Translations under genes and position numbers: made by a program
The notes under the pieces: model-generated
Database searches by the model: none
Seen by the model: the letters and a program-made list of their open reading frames with translations, nothing else
Told to the model about the DNA's origin: nothing
Shown: positions 7,727 to 16,762 of the stretch, in pieces
How the letters are laid out: each line of letters opens with the position of its first letter
How positions within the stretch are numbered: the first letter of the stretch is position 1
NCBI GenBank assembly: GCA_001430745.1
Contig: KQ482027.1
Span: forward strand, 29,178 to 47,041
Direction: 5' to 3'
Origin: Auxenochlorella pyrenoidosa
Lineage: Eukaryota > Chlorophyta > Trebouxiophyceae > Chlorellales > Chlorellaceae
Length of the DNA stretch: 17,864 nucleotides

Positions 7727-10700
7727 CTGCCTGCGCGCTGCAAGAGGCAACTGCGACAAGCTGGGCGGCTGGTCAGGCTCCCCTGCCCAGGCCTGCAGTC
7801 CCGGAGAATCAATGTGCCACGCACTTGGTGGACCCAGATGCCCTGCTGCCTGCTGCACACTTTCTCGCTGCTGCTGCGGCTGCTGTTGCCGCTGCTGCTG
7901 CGGCTGCTGCGGCGGCTGCGGCTGCTGCTGCTGCGCGGGCTGCAGAGGCTGCCCTGCAGCCTCCTGACACGCCAGCTGTCCCAGGGGCATCAGGTCGGCA
8001 TCATCGTCTGAGTCCCCAAGCAGGTCGATCACATCCAGGTCCCCATACCCAGCAGCTGCGGCTGCAGCCGCTGCTGCCGGGTCGGCCCACCCGCCGAGCG
8101 TCGCCTCCCCAGCAGACTGGGGGGCAGCTGATGGCGGGCGTGCTGCGCCAGGGACAGCTGCCACGGGAGGCTGCTGAACCTCCTGCTGCTGCTGCTGCTG
8201 CTCCTGGGCCTGCTGCTGCTCCTGCACAGCAGCGATTCGCAGGCTGCCTGCAGCGGCTGGTGCTCTCTGGGCCTGCGCCTCTGGAGCATCCGGTGCCGGC
8301 GCTGGCGGCGCAGGCTCCGCTGGCGATGCCGCCTTGGCACTCTGCATGCGAGCGCAAGAGCTTGGCGGCGTGGGATGGGGATATGTGTTCGCCGAGCACC
8401 ATGCAAAATCATGATAATGAAGGCACGCGCGGACGGGTAGCAGACGAGGCACGACGCCAGGCTGGAGTGCAGGCACAGCAGGCACAGCAGGCACAGCACA
8501 GCAAGCTGAGGGACATGGAGCCCGTGCGTCGGCCCACCTTGCGTTTCTTGGGCTTTGCAGCAGCAGCCCCGCCTGCCCCTGGTGCGCCTGCCGCCGGCGC
8601 CGCCGCCCCGGAAGCAACCTGCTTGCGCTTGCGCGGCTTGCCGCCCTTGCCGGATTTGTTAGCAGCAGCTGGTGCAGGCGCACCGGCTGCACCGCCACCT
8701 TGGGCGCCTTGGTCGGCAGCAGCTACTGCTGCAGCGGCGCCCTGCTGCACTGGTGCAGGTGGCTGCTCCTCTTCCTGCTCCTGTGCGTTGAATGCCGCCA
8801 GGAAGGCCCAGCGGTGGGTGCCGGGGCTGTCATACCGCACCAGCTGCCGAGTGGGCCTGCCGGTATCGCCGTCCAGAGGCTGCCCAGGCAACAGAGGCAG
8901 AAGCAGTCCCTCTGCGGCAAGCAGCGGAGGCAGCACCGGCTGCTGGCTGGGCGCTGGGGTGGGCACCCCCTCTGCAGCCTCTGCTGCATCGACGACCATT
9001 GGCCGTTGGGGAGAGCCTTCCAGCGGGGCTCTCTCGGCTCCTGTAAACAAGCCTGCCAGCAGCGTCTCAAGGGGAGGCGGCGGCGCCACCTGGAGCCTGC
9101 CGCCAGCATCCCAGCTGAACAGCGCCTCTGTGAGGCCTGGGAACAGCCTCTGGTGCTGCACAGGCGGCTGCTCTGCTGCCTGCTGCGCTTCTGCATGCTG
9201 CTGCTGCTGCTGCATGCTGGGCTGAGGAGGGCAGGGCGACAGGGCTGCCGCAGGGGATGCCCCTGGCTCCGCCGCGGCTGCATCTGCCCCCAGAGGGTGC
9301 GGCTGTGCCTCCCAGCCAATGCATGCTGGTGCTGCAAGAGCGCGTTGGGCCAGTTCGTCGTCCCCGCTGTCAGCTGCCACCACCACCTCATCCGCCGGCA
9401 TGCCTGCCGCTGGCCCGCTGCGCCTGCTGCGCTTGGCTGGCGCGCTGCCACGCCAGCCTGCTGGCGCACCTGGCGTATCCCAGTCGTCCCCATCCGCTGC
9501 AGCCGCCCCCAGGAGGGCCTCAAAGTCATCAGCTGCCTCTGCCACAGGCTCAAACCGCCAGTCGTTGGGTGCTGCACCGTCGGCGCCCCGGCCAGCAGCC
9601 AGACCCTCCCCGCCTGCCTCTTCCTCCGAGTCGCTATCCACCGCCACCTGCTGGCCTCGCCCGCTGCCCCGCCGTTTGATGCCCCTGCCGCACCCGCTGC
9701 CAGCGGCCGCCCGGCCGCTGCCCCTTCCCCGGCCAGAGCCGCGGCCGCGCCCCGAGGCTTTTGGCTCAGGCTCCTGCAGGTCGGCAACAGGCCCACACGC
9801 GTTGTGCATTGCAGGGTGCATTTGGCACCGCAGGTGACAGAGCATTGCGTGCGCACGCCTGCACACCCCGCCGGTGCTGGGCTTGACGAACACAGCCGCT
9901 CAGGCCATGGCTGAGCAGGCATGCTAGTCCCGTCAGCCCTGGCCTCTGCCGAGCCCAGGCCCGAGCCCACCTTCTCGGGGGTGTGCTGCACAGCCACATC
10001 CACCTTGAGCGGCTCGTAGGCGTGCGGCAGCATGCGCGGCGCGCGGTCGTACATCTCAAAGCCCCGCGGGTTGCGCAGCTTGCGGTGGAGTGCGCGCGTG
10101 TTCTGCGGGGCAGGGCACCACACGGGGGAGGGTGCGTACCATTGGCTCGGGCTCATTGCACCACCTCGGGACGCACCGAAACAACCCACCCACGCAACAC
10201 CGCGCACCCACACAACCCACCCACACAACACCATGCACCCACACAACCCACCCACACAACACCGCGCGCCCACACAACCCACCCACACAACACCACACAC
10301 CCACCCACCTCCTCTATCTGCCTGAACTTCTCCTCCTCCCTGCCTGCTGACAGGATGTACACCACGCGCCCCTCCTTGTGCCGCCCGGTGCGCCCCATGC
10401 GCTGGATGGCGCGCGTGGGCGAGGAGGTGGCGTCGTAGCACACAATCAGGTCGACCTGCATGCCATTTGAACAGGGGGCTCGGGAGGGCAGGAAGGCAGG
10501 CTGGGGAGCTGTCGCGACCGAAGGGCATCCAGAAGCCACCGCACAAGTGGGAGGAGGTTCACGTGGGTGGGCGGGCAGGGAGGCAGGCGATCAGGCCAGC
10601 CATCAGCTGATGGCATGCAGCCAGGTGCAGTGAGAGCACAGCAAACGTGCCTGGGGGATGTCCAGCCCCTCCTCGCCGATGCAGGTGGCCACCAGCACAT

Positions 10701-13700
10701 TGAATGCACCGTTCCTGCGGAGCGAGAGGAGGGCCGACGAGCCCAGCAAGCCTAGGTGTGATGGGAAGTCATCCAGCGGGCATGCGACAGCTACGCAGGC
10801 TGGCACCCATCAAACGTGCTGCTATGTGCGAGCGTGCACGCATCCGGGCAGGCCGCAGCGCCCCCTGCCTTGCCTGAAGCCCTGCAGGACCTCCTTCTGC
10901 TCCTTCTGGCTCATGCCCGCACCGCTGGCCTTGCCGCCTGCGCCCTGCCCAATGAACGCCCTGCAGGGTGGGCAGGGCGGGCCACGCTGAGCCGCGTCGG
11001 TGCACAGCGCAGAGCCCAGCCTTCCAGCTGCCATGCGTACATCAACATGTGCAGGGGTTGCCCTCGAAAGGCCCGGCCGACCTCCCAAGGCCCCCCTTTG
11101 CCCCCTCTCTAAACCCTTCTGCCACTGCCTCACCGTGCGGTGACGAGCGGCTCGTGCTGCTTCAGCGCCTCGCAGATGCCCATCACCCCCTCCCGGAAGT
11201 TCGTGAACACGATGACGCGGCCGCAGGCGCCGCCGCCCTCGCCCCCAGCGCCGGCGCCCTGCAGGGGCGGGTCATCGGGTGGCCGGCACGGCAGGCACCC
11301 ACGAGGGTGCGCGAGAGCAGGCGCGGCAGTGCAACACCTGGCAATGCTGCACGCACTGGCCAGGGGCTGCCGGCAGGCGGGCAAGCCAAGTTGCAGGCCA
11401 GGGAGGACGGCTCACCTCAAAGTGGTCCCGCAGCGTCTTTACCAACGCTGCCAGCTTGGGGCTGGCACCGCCGTTGCGCACCACAGTCTCCAGGGTCTGC
11501 CGGAACTGCAGAGGGGCGGGCAGGCAGGCAGGTGGACAGGGTGTTGGCGGACACAGCCTAGCAACACACAAGTGGCGGCGTGGCCCATGCTAGGCGCTGG
11601 TGGTGACAAGACAGCCGACTCTTCGTGCACGCCCGCCCGACGAGAAGCGAGTTAACCGAAGCACAAGCCAGAAAAAAGGGTGGGTTGCCGAGAGCTGTGA
11701 AGGCAGACTCACGTGTGCAAACACTGGGGTGCTAACCAGGCCCCGCATGTAGTTGTCGCTGCACTTGCTGCTCAGGTAGGAGTGCGCCTGCAGGGGTATG
11801 GCGGTGGGCAGGCAACATCAGCATCCATGTCTCTACGGCCCGCCTTGCAGGGACGCTGTACCAAGCAACGGACGCAAGAGCGCGCTGCAGTCTGTCGGAC
11901 AGGCAGCTTCGCAGCACCTCCCTGCCCTCGCTTGCCTGTGCCACGCCATACTGATCGAGCGTGTCACGCGTAGTCACAAGCACCATTGCCTGCAGGAGAA
12001 GCATGCAGTGAGCGGGTTGCCCAGCGCCTGCAGCAGCTCAGCACGAGGTGCACATTGTGGGCAGGCCGCTCCCAGCCTGCGGCACATGAAAGCGACACGG
12101 AGGCAGGCCCCCCCGCAGCCCGCAGCCAGCGCCAGCTGCGCTGAGCGACACTGTTCAATGGCAGCTGCCAGCTGGCAGCAGCTGCCAGAGGCCCGACACG
12201 TACCACTGAGAAGGCATGGAAGTGGGTGCCGCCGTGGGCCTGCCGTGCTTGCAGCAGCGAGAAGTGGTGGATGGTCGATGGGTTGGCGTAGCCGGAGTAC
12301 ACCTGCTGGGAGCGGGGGTCAAGTGAGTGAGGGGTAAGCAGCCGGCACAGGACAAGCGGGAACCTTTGCTAGGTGTGGAGAAGACGGGCAGGCACGCTGT
12401 ACAGCGCCCCTGCGCAGCTCCCGTGGCATGCCTGCAGCTCGCAGTCCTGCAGTGCTGCTGGCATGCTGGAGGCTTCTACGCTGCTCTGTGTGCCCAGCAA
12501 AGCTGCTGCACCGTGCGCATCCCCGGCCCCGCGCCTGGTCCCGCAGAAGGGGCGCCAAGGCCTGCTGTATCAGCGAGAGCAGGGAGGTACGCAGCTCCGC
12601 GGCCTCGCGGGTGGGCTGCACCACCAGGACTGCAGGGCGGGCGGCAGGGCAGGGCAGGCAGGGGCATCGGGCACACCGACACTTTCAAGCGGCGGCGCGC
12701 GGCGCAAGCAGGCACGCCGATTGAATGCTGCGCAGCCGCGCCCCTGGCATGGGAGGGCGCACGCCGCTGCTAGTCCCTCCTGTGGTCTGCGTCGCAAGTT
12801 CCATTGCAATTAGACAGACTTTCAGCCCGAACAAGCAAGTCCCCCCCTGCAGGCGGCCTCCCTCCCCACCGTCGATGTTCTTCTGGTGCGTATACCGCGC
12901 CACATCGGGGTCCTCCTCGCTGCGGAACTCAATGGCAGCAATCATCAGGTTGTTGATCACCTCCTGAGAGGGGCATAAGGGAGCAGGATGGACATGGCAT
13001 GGCATGGGCGGCCGCAGACGCTGCAGGGTGGAGAGAGGTTGGCATAGGTGGCCACAGACGCTGCATTCCTACCCGCCCCTTCGCCAGGCGAGCTGAGTTC
13101 AAGAGGAACACAGATCAAGGCTCCCGGGATAGCGGGTGGAAGAGTTGTGTGCACACTGCTTTCGGGCATGTGTTTCCCGCAAATGCATTCGTGCTGAGCC
13201 ACAAGCGCTGAGAGCGCTACCCAAGCTGCACTCCCTGCTCCGGCCTGCCCCGCCCCGCCCTGCCCCACCCTGCCCCGCTGCCTTCCCCCCGCACCTGCAC
13301 CTTGGCACCGTCGGCGCCGGGCGTGGCCGACAGGCCCAACACACGGAACTTGCACTTGTTCTCACGCATGTGCTGCACCGCCCGCACCACATCCTGGTTG
13401 CCTGCAGGGATCAGGAGGTGCTGTTGACATCAAGCGGGGTGCAGGCGGCAGAGCAGAGCAGAGTGTGCGGCAGGCCGCCGCAGGGTCTGGGGCGAGAGGC
13501 AGCGTTGGCATGGGCAGGTGCGGGCCGACAGCCCCTGTGCCATTCCAGTGGTGTGCGTTGAGTGGCAGAGCCCTCGCCTACCTGTTGCACGGTGGCATTC
13601 GTCCACCACCAGGCACACCACCTTGTCATAGGGGCAGATGCCTGCAGACATACGAGGTACGGGAATAAGCATGCCAAAGAGAATCTGCAAAAACCGACAT

Positions 13701-16700
13701 GTACAGGCCGCGATGCATGTGAGAGCAGCGCTTCTCTCAACGACAGCAAATGTGTCGACCGCTGCAGGCAGCAGCCAAGAGTGTCAGCAGCATTCTGGCC
13801 GCCCCAAAGCCCCTACACACCTCGCCGCACATCGTTCCAGAAGGTCTGCGGCGTGCAGAAGAAGCAGCGCTTGATGTCGCCCTGCCACATCTCCTTGCGC
13901 AGGTCTGGCTTCATGCTGCCTGCACCGGCGGTAGCAAGCAGGGCGGGACACGACGCAGGCGCACGTTGCACCGCGAGACGCCCCACACAGGCATCGTCAA
14001 TGAAGCGACCGCAGTGGCACCCGCATGCGACCGCAGTGGCGCCCGCATGCAGGGCCTTAGAATGCCGCCTCGCACAGGCGCCGGCGATGCAGCAGCAGAC
14101 GGGGCGGTCAACCTGCAGAGGCCGCTACTGGCGCACGCCGGCCACGCACCCGTGAGCTCGCAGAACCCGGCCTTGCTCATGCCCATGAACGAGTGGCAGG
14201 CGTCCACCTGCTGCGCCACCAGCGGCTTGGTGGGCGCCACAAACACCACCTTGCCCTGCCAAGGTGGGGAGAGCAGGCATGAGGTAGCATCTGGGCACAA
14301 CCTAACTTAGGCTGAGAGCCAACTGCACAAGCCGAGCGCCCCGCACAAACGGTGCATGCGGTCCTGCCCAGCAGCGCGCAAGGTCCTGCCGAGCACATCT
14401 TGCCCAAATTCTGTGCCCGCACCTCTGGGAACCAGCGCGCAAAGTTGTGCATCAGGACCGCCGCTATCAGCGTCTTGCCCAGGCCGGTGGGCAGGCAGAC
14501 CAGAGTGTTGGTCAGCAGCGCCGTCTGCAGCAGCGAGCGGGCAGCACACACGCAGCGGCCATAGTGGGCTGGGCAATCGACCCCTGTGCGCCGCATGCGA
14601 CACCATGGCTACCGCAGCGGCCCCTCGCTGCGCAGGCATGGCCCGTTGGCCCCACTCGCGCCTGCCTACAGCGTGCCCATGCATCTCCTGCCATCTCCTG
14701 CTCAGGTGAGAAGCGCCCGGCGCACCTTGATGCAGGCCAGCTGGTACTCTCTCTGTGACACACCCTTTGGGAACACCCAGTGCTTGGCACACACCCTGCA
14801 GGCAAGCATGGGAGCAAAAGTGGCCGGCACAGCCTGCTTCAGCGGGCAGTGGGCTGAGAGCAGGCTGGGGGCTGCAGGCAGGCGCATGGGGAACCATGCT
14901 GAGCGCCAGGCAAGCTGGGCTGCGCGGCACACCGAGCGGCGGGGAAGAGCAAGGCTTGTCCTGCCTGTGCAGCCGGATCCCCCCGCTGGTTGTGTTGACT
15001 GGGATGAGGTCGGCACTGGGGTCGCCAGACAGCTCAGCAGCAGCCCCCTCTGGCTCCTCGGCAGTGCTCCATCGTCTGTTCGGCGGGGTGGCGGCGCCTG
15101 GGCTGGCTGCGGGCGGGAGCGTCGGCTGCCGCGGCTGCTGCCTGGCTGGTGGAGCACGAGGCTGCTGTTGCTGCTGCTGCTGTTGCTGCTGCTGCTGGCG
15201 CTGCTGCTGGTGCTGCTGTAGGGCCTGGGCAGGACGCTCTTGGTGCGGCTGCCACGGCTGGTGCGCCTGCGGCTGGGGTTGCTGCCGCCCATGCCGCGCC
15301 TCACCCGGCTGCTGCGCTGGCGGCTGCCACGAGTGCTGCGCTGCGGGCGCAAAGCCAGGGAAGTCGGGGGCTCCGCCCCCTGCCTGCACCTGTCGGCTGC
15401 TGGCCGGCTGCGGCTGCGCCTGCTGGTAGCTCTGTTGGCGTGGGTGAGCGCTCTGCGGTGCCGGGGCAGGTGCTGTGGGCGCCGCCTCGTCGTCTGGATC
15501 TGGATAGTAGAAATCGTGGTCCACCCTTGGCTCCTGTGCCTGCTGTGCCTGCTGTCGTGCATGCTGCTGCGCCTGCTTTGGTTGCCACTGCGGCCCTGCC
15601 TGGGCGTGCTGCTGGGCGGCAGGTTGCCGCAGCGCGGCGTGCGGGCGCTGCCCCAAGTGCTGCTGGGCAGCAGCCGGCGGCGCGCCCTGCAAAGAGCGCA
15701 GCGCTGCAGCAGTGCTCTTGAAGCTACCTGGCTGTGGCTCTTGCTGCTGCGGCGGCGGCTGCTGTGGCTGCTGCTGCTCCTGCTGGGCAGGCGCAGGGTA
15801 TGCCCGCCACGAGCCCACCCCCGGTGGCGCGTGTTGCTGCGCTGCCTGCTGTGGCGGACCCTGCCAGGGCGGCGGTGGTGCGCCTGCCGCGGCTGCTGCA
15901 GCGGCAGCCAGGCCTCCGCCCGCAGGCGCGCGGCTGCCCCACATGCTATACAGGCTGGCCTGCACCTTCTTCTGTGCCCCAGAGGCTGGCCCGCTGGGTG
16001 CTGGGGAAGGGCCGCGTGCACCCCACTGCTGCTGCGCCGCTGGCTGCACGGCTGCATGCTGCTGTGGACGCCCCTGCCCCCCAGATTGCCTTGCCCCCGA
16101 CGCCTGCTGCTGTTGCTGCGGTTGGGGGCGGTGCTGGTAATGCCCACCGCCATGTGCAGGCAACGGCCAGCTGGGGACGCCGCCAGGCTGCTGCTGCCCT
16201 GCCGCAGCTGCCGCGCCAGCTTGCGGTTGAGGTGCTTGCTGCCCCTGCCCCTGTTGATGTTGTGGCTGCGGCCAGGCAGGCTGCGGTGCCGGGACACTGC
16301 TGCCGCGGGCGTAGTGTGGGGGAGCAGGAGGCGGTCCACTGCGGCCGCTGTACTGCGGTGGCGCTGCTGGTGCGCCCGAGCCGGCCTGCCAGATGCCAGC
16401 AGGCGTGGCTGCGTGTGGGCCGGATCGCTGCCCGCCGGGTGCCCAGGTATGTGCTGCAGCTGGCGGTGGCTGTCGGCAGGCGGCGGGAGCGGCGGCGGCA
16501 GGCTGGAAGGGTTCCCCTCCGCCGACCGGCGGGCCGCAGGTCCGGCCTGGAGCTTGATTGACGCCTCCAGGAGCGCGCCACGCCTGCTGGGCAACACCCT
16601 GTAGCTGCCGCTGGGCAAGCGCTGCCGCCTCAATCTCCTCGAGTGCAGCCAGGTCCTGCAGGCGATCCAGAATGCGTACAAGTAAGTATGATGACGTCGA

Positions 16701-16762
16701 GCCCTGTCCGGGTCTTCGAAATAAAAGCAACAAAATTTCCTCACCCACTCGTCGTCCTCCAT
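3123..16762 (-). CDS. FANCM: FANCM/Mph1-family DNA helicase with a C-terminal PHD finger, 27 exons, about 2,924 aa
   Basis: Proposed exons (minus strand): 16762-16745, 16655-14965, 14795-14726, 14524-14423, 14255-14150, 13919-13821, 13641-13582, 13401-13295, 12963-12870, 12629-12364, 12302-12204, 11989-11936, 11787-11713, 11505-11416, 11258-11134, 10960-10874, 10714-10651, 10455-10309, 10102-9971, 9773-8538, 8341-6980, 6779-5024, 4833-4611, 4456-4161, 3949-3884, 3685-3611, 3397-3123. Phases agree throughout (8,775 nt). Family members are ATP-dependent translocases that remodel replication forks and D-loops, act in interstrand-crosslink repair and limit crossovers, in the nucleus. Order: N-terminal W-x2-A-A-L-x2-I-E helix, Gln-rich region (7-570), helicase core (about 571-1162), disordered tail (1163-2787), PHD finger (2801-2841), basic tail with a possible AT-hook-like RRRGRRKR. 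The start ATG at 16762 gives MEDDEW. An upstream ATG at 16855 is in frame and cannot be excluded. Least certain joins: ends of exons 2, 10, 12, 22 and 23. Longer than human FANCM (about 2,050) or the plant protein (about 1,400). Confidence 0.85.
6475..6501 (-). repeat. CAG trinucleotide tract encoding nine glutamines
   Basis: A pure run of nine CAG codons (minus strand) in exon 22, within SGAG-Q9-PDEQ. It is the longest uninterrupted CAG run noted in the window. Confidence 0.9.
7697..7720 (-). repeat. CAG tract encoding eight glutamines
   Basis: Eight pure CAG codons on the minus strand in exon 21, beside further interrupted Gln codons. It lies directly between two copies of the SQ-x-PLAxR motif. 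Confidence 0.9.
9971..14795 (-). other. FANCM: Helicase core of the FANCM-like protein (exons 3-19)
   Basis: Spliced in order, these 17 exons rebuild an SF2 helicase of the FANCM/Mph1/Hef group. [18 protein letters not shown] (14780-14726) is the Q-like region. [12 protein letters not shown] (14524-14423) is Walker A (about residue 605-611). [14 protein letters not shown] (14255-14150) is motif Ia, then [12 protein letters not shown] (13919-13821). [14 protein letters not shown] (13641-13582) is motif II with DECH (about 709-712). [16 protein letters not shown] (13401-13295) is motif III. The helical insert characteristic of this family follows ([20 protein letters not shown] onward, through 11416). 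RecA2 has [74 protein letters not shown] (motif VI, about 1087-1094) and [15 protein letters not shown] after it. Every nucleotide-binding and arginine-finger motif is intact, so ATPase activity is expected. Confidence 0.92.
10183..10306. repeat. Four tandem copies of a 31-bp minisatellite inside intron 18
   Basis: Units start at 10183, 10214, 10245 and 10276, each 31 bp, and begin AACCCACCCAC. They differ at a few positions in the second half. On the minus (gene) strand every unit contains GTGGGTGGGT, nearly the same as the true donor of exon 18 at 10308 (GTGGGTGG). The array therefore abuts the splice donor and offers several decoy copies of it. It is not CRISPR-like: there are no unique spacers and no cas genes. 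Confidence 0.85.
15161..15218 (-). repeat. Interrupted CAG/CAA polyglutamine tract
   Basis: Exon 2 of the FANCM-like gene encodes a polyQ stretch interrupted by one His and one Arg. The longest run is twelve Gln, encoded by CAG with interspersed CAA, an arrangement that usually reduces repeat slippage. Confidence 0.85.

Larger units (their letters stand above)
4161..9773 (-). other. FANCM: Long disordered tail of the FANCM-like protein (exons 20-24)
   Basis: About 1,600 residues rich in Gln, Ala, Pro and Gly with no recognised fold. It begins with an RG-rich stretch (9773-9648; repeated GRGRGSGRG) that suggests nucleic-acid binding. Exon 20 ends in KPKKRK, a monopartite nuclear-localisation signal, immediately before the donor at 8537. 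A possible ordered island (about 8790-8900; [18 protein letters not shown]) interrupts the low complexity. Exons 21-22 contain polyQ runs and repeats of an SQ-x-PLAxR motif. Further on are DSPTPEW-type motifs and, at 5110-4770, [15 protein letters not shown] joined to [20 protein letters not shown], the acidic 'F-[IV]-[VD]-D' segment that resembles the C-terminal part of plant FANCM. Exon 24 ends [12 protein letters not shown]. The exon 22 donor may be GC (5023) or a GT at 5005. The exon 23 donor (GTGGGG at 4610) is a guess constrained by phase. Confidence 0.7.

Noticed and set aside
8534..8555. KPKKRKV resembling the SV40 nuclear-localisation signal, as a sign of vector sequence
   Set aside because: The Val codon belongs to the GTGGGC splice donor. 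The basic run is native sequence in a GC-rich Lys/Ala context with no vector around it.
10183..10306. CRISPR-like array
   Set aside because: The repeats are directly adjacent with no unique spacers, lie in a eukaryotic intron, and have no cas genes nearby.
8723..10546. A 607-codon minus-strand frame including Trp/Val/Gly repeats
   Set aside because: It reads through the intron 18 minisatellite and then the wrong frame of exon 20. The helicase frame and splice sites explain the region.
9971..14795. Archaeal or bacterial Hef/defence helicase
   Set aside because: The core is split by many spliceosomal introns and flanked by polyQ and NLS sequence, so it is a eukaryotic nuclear gene.
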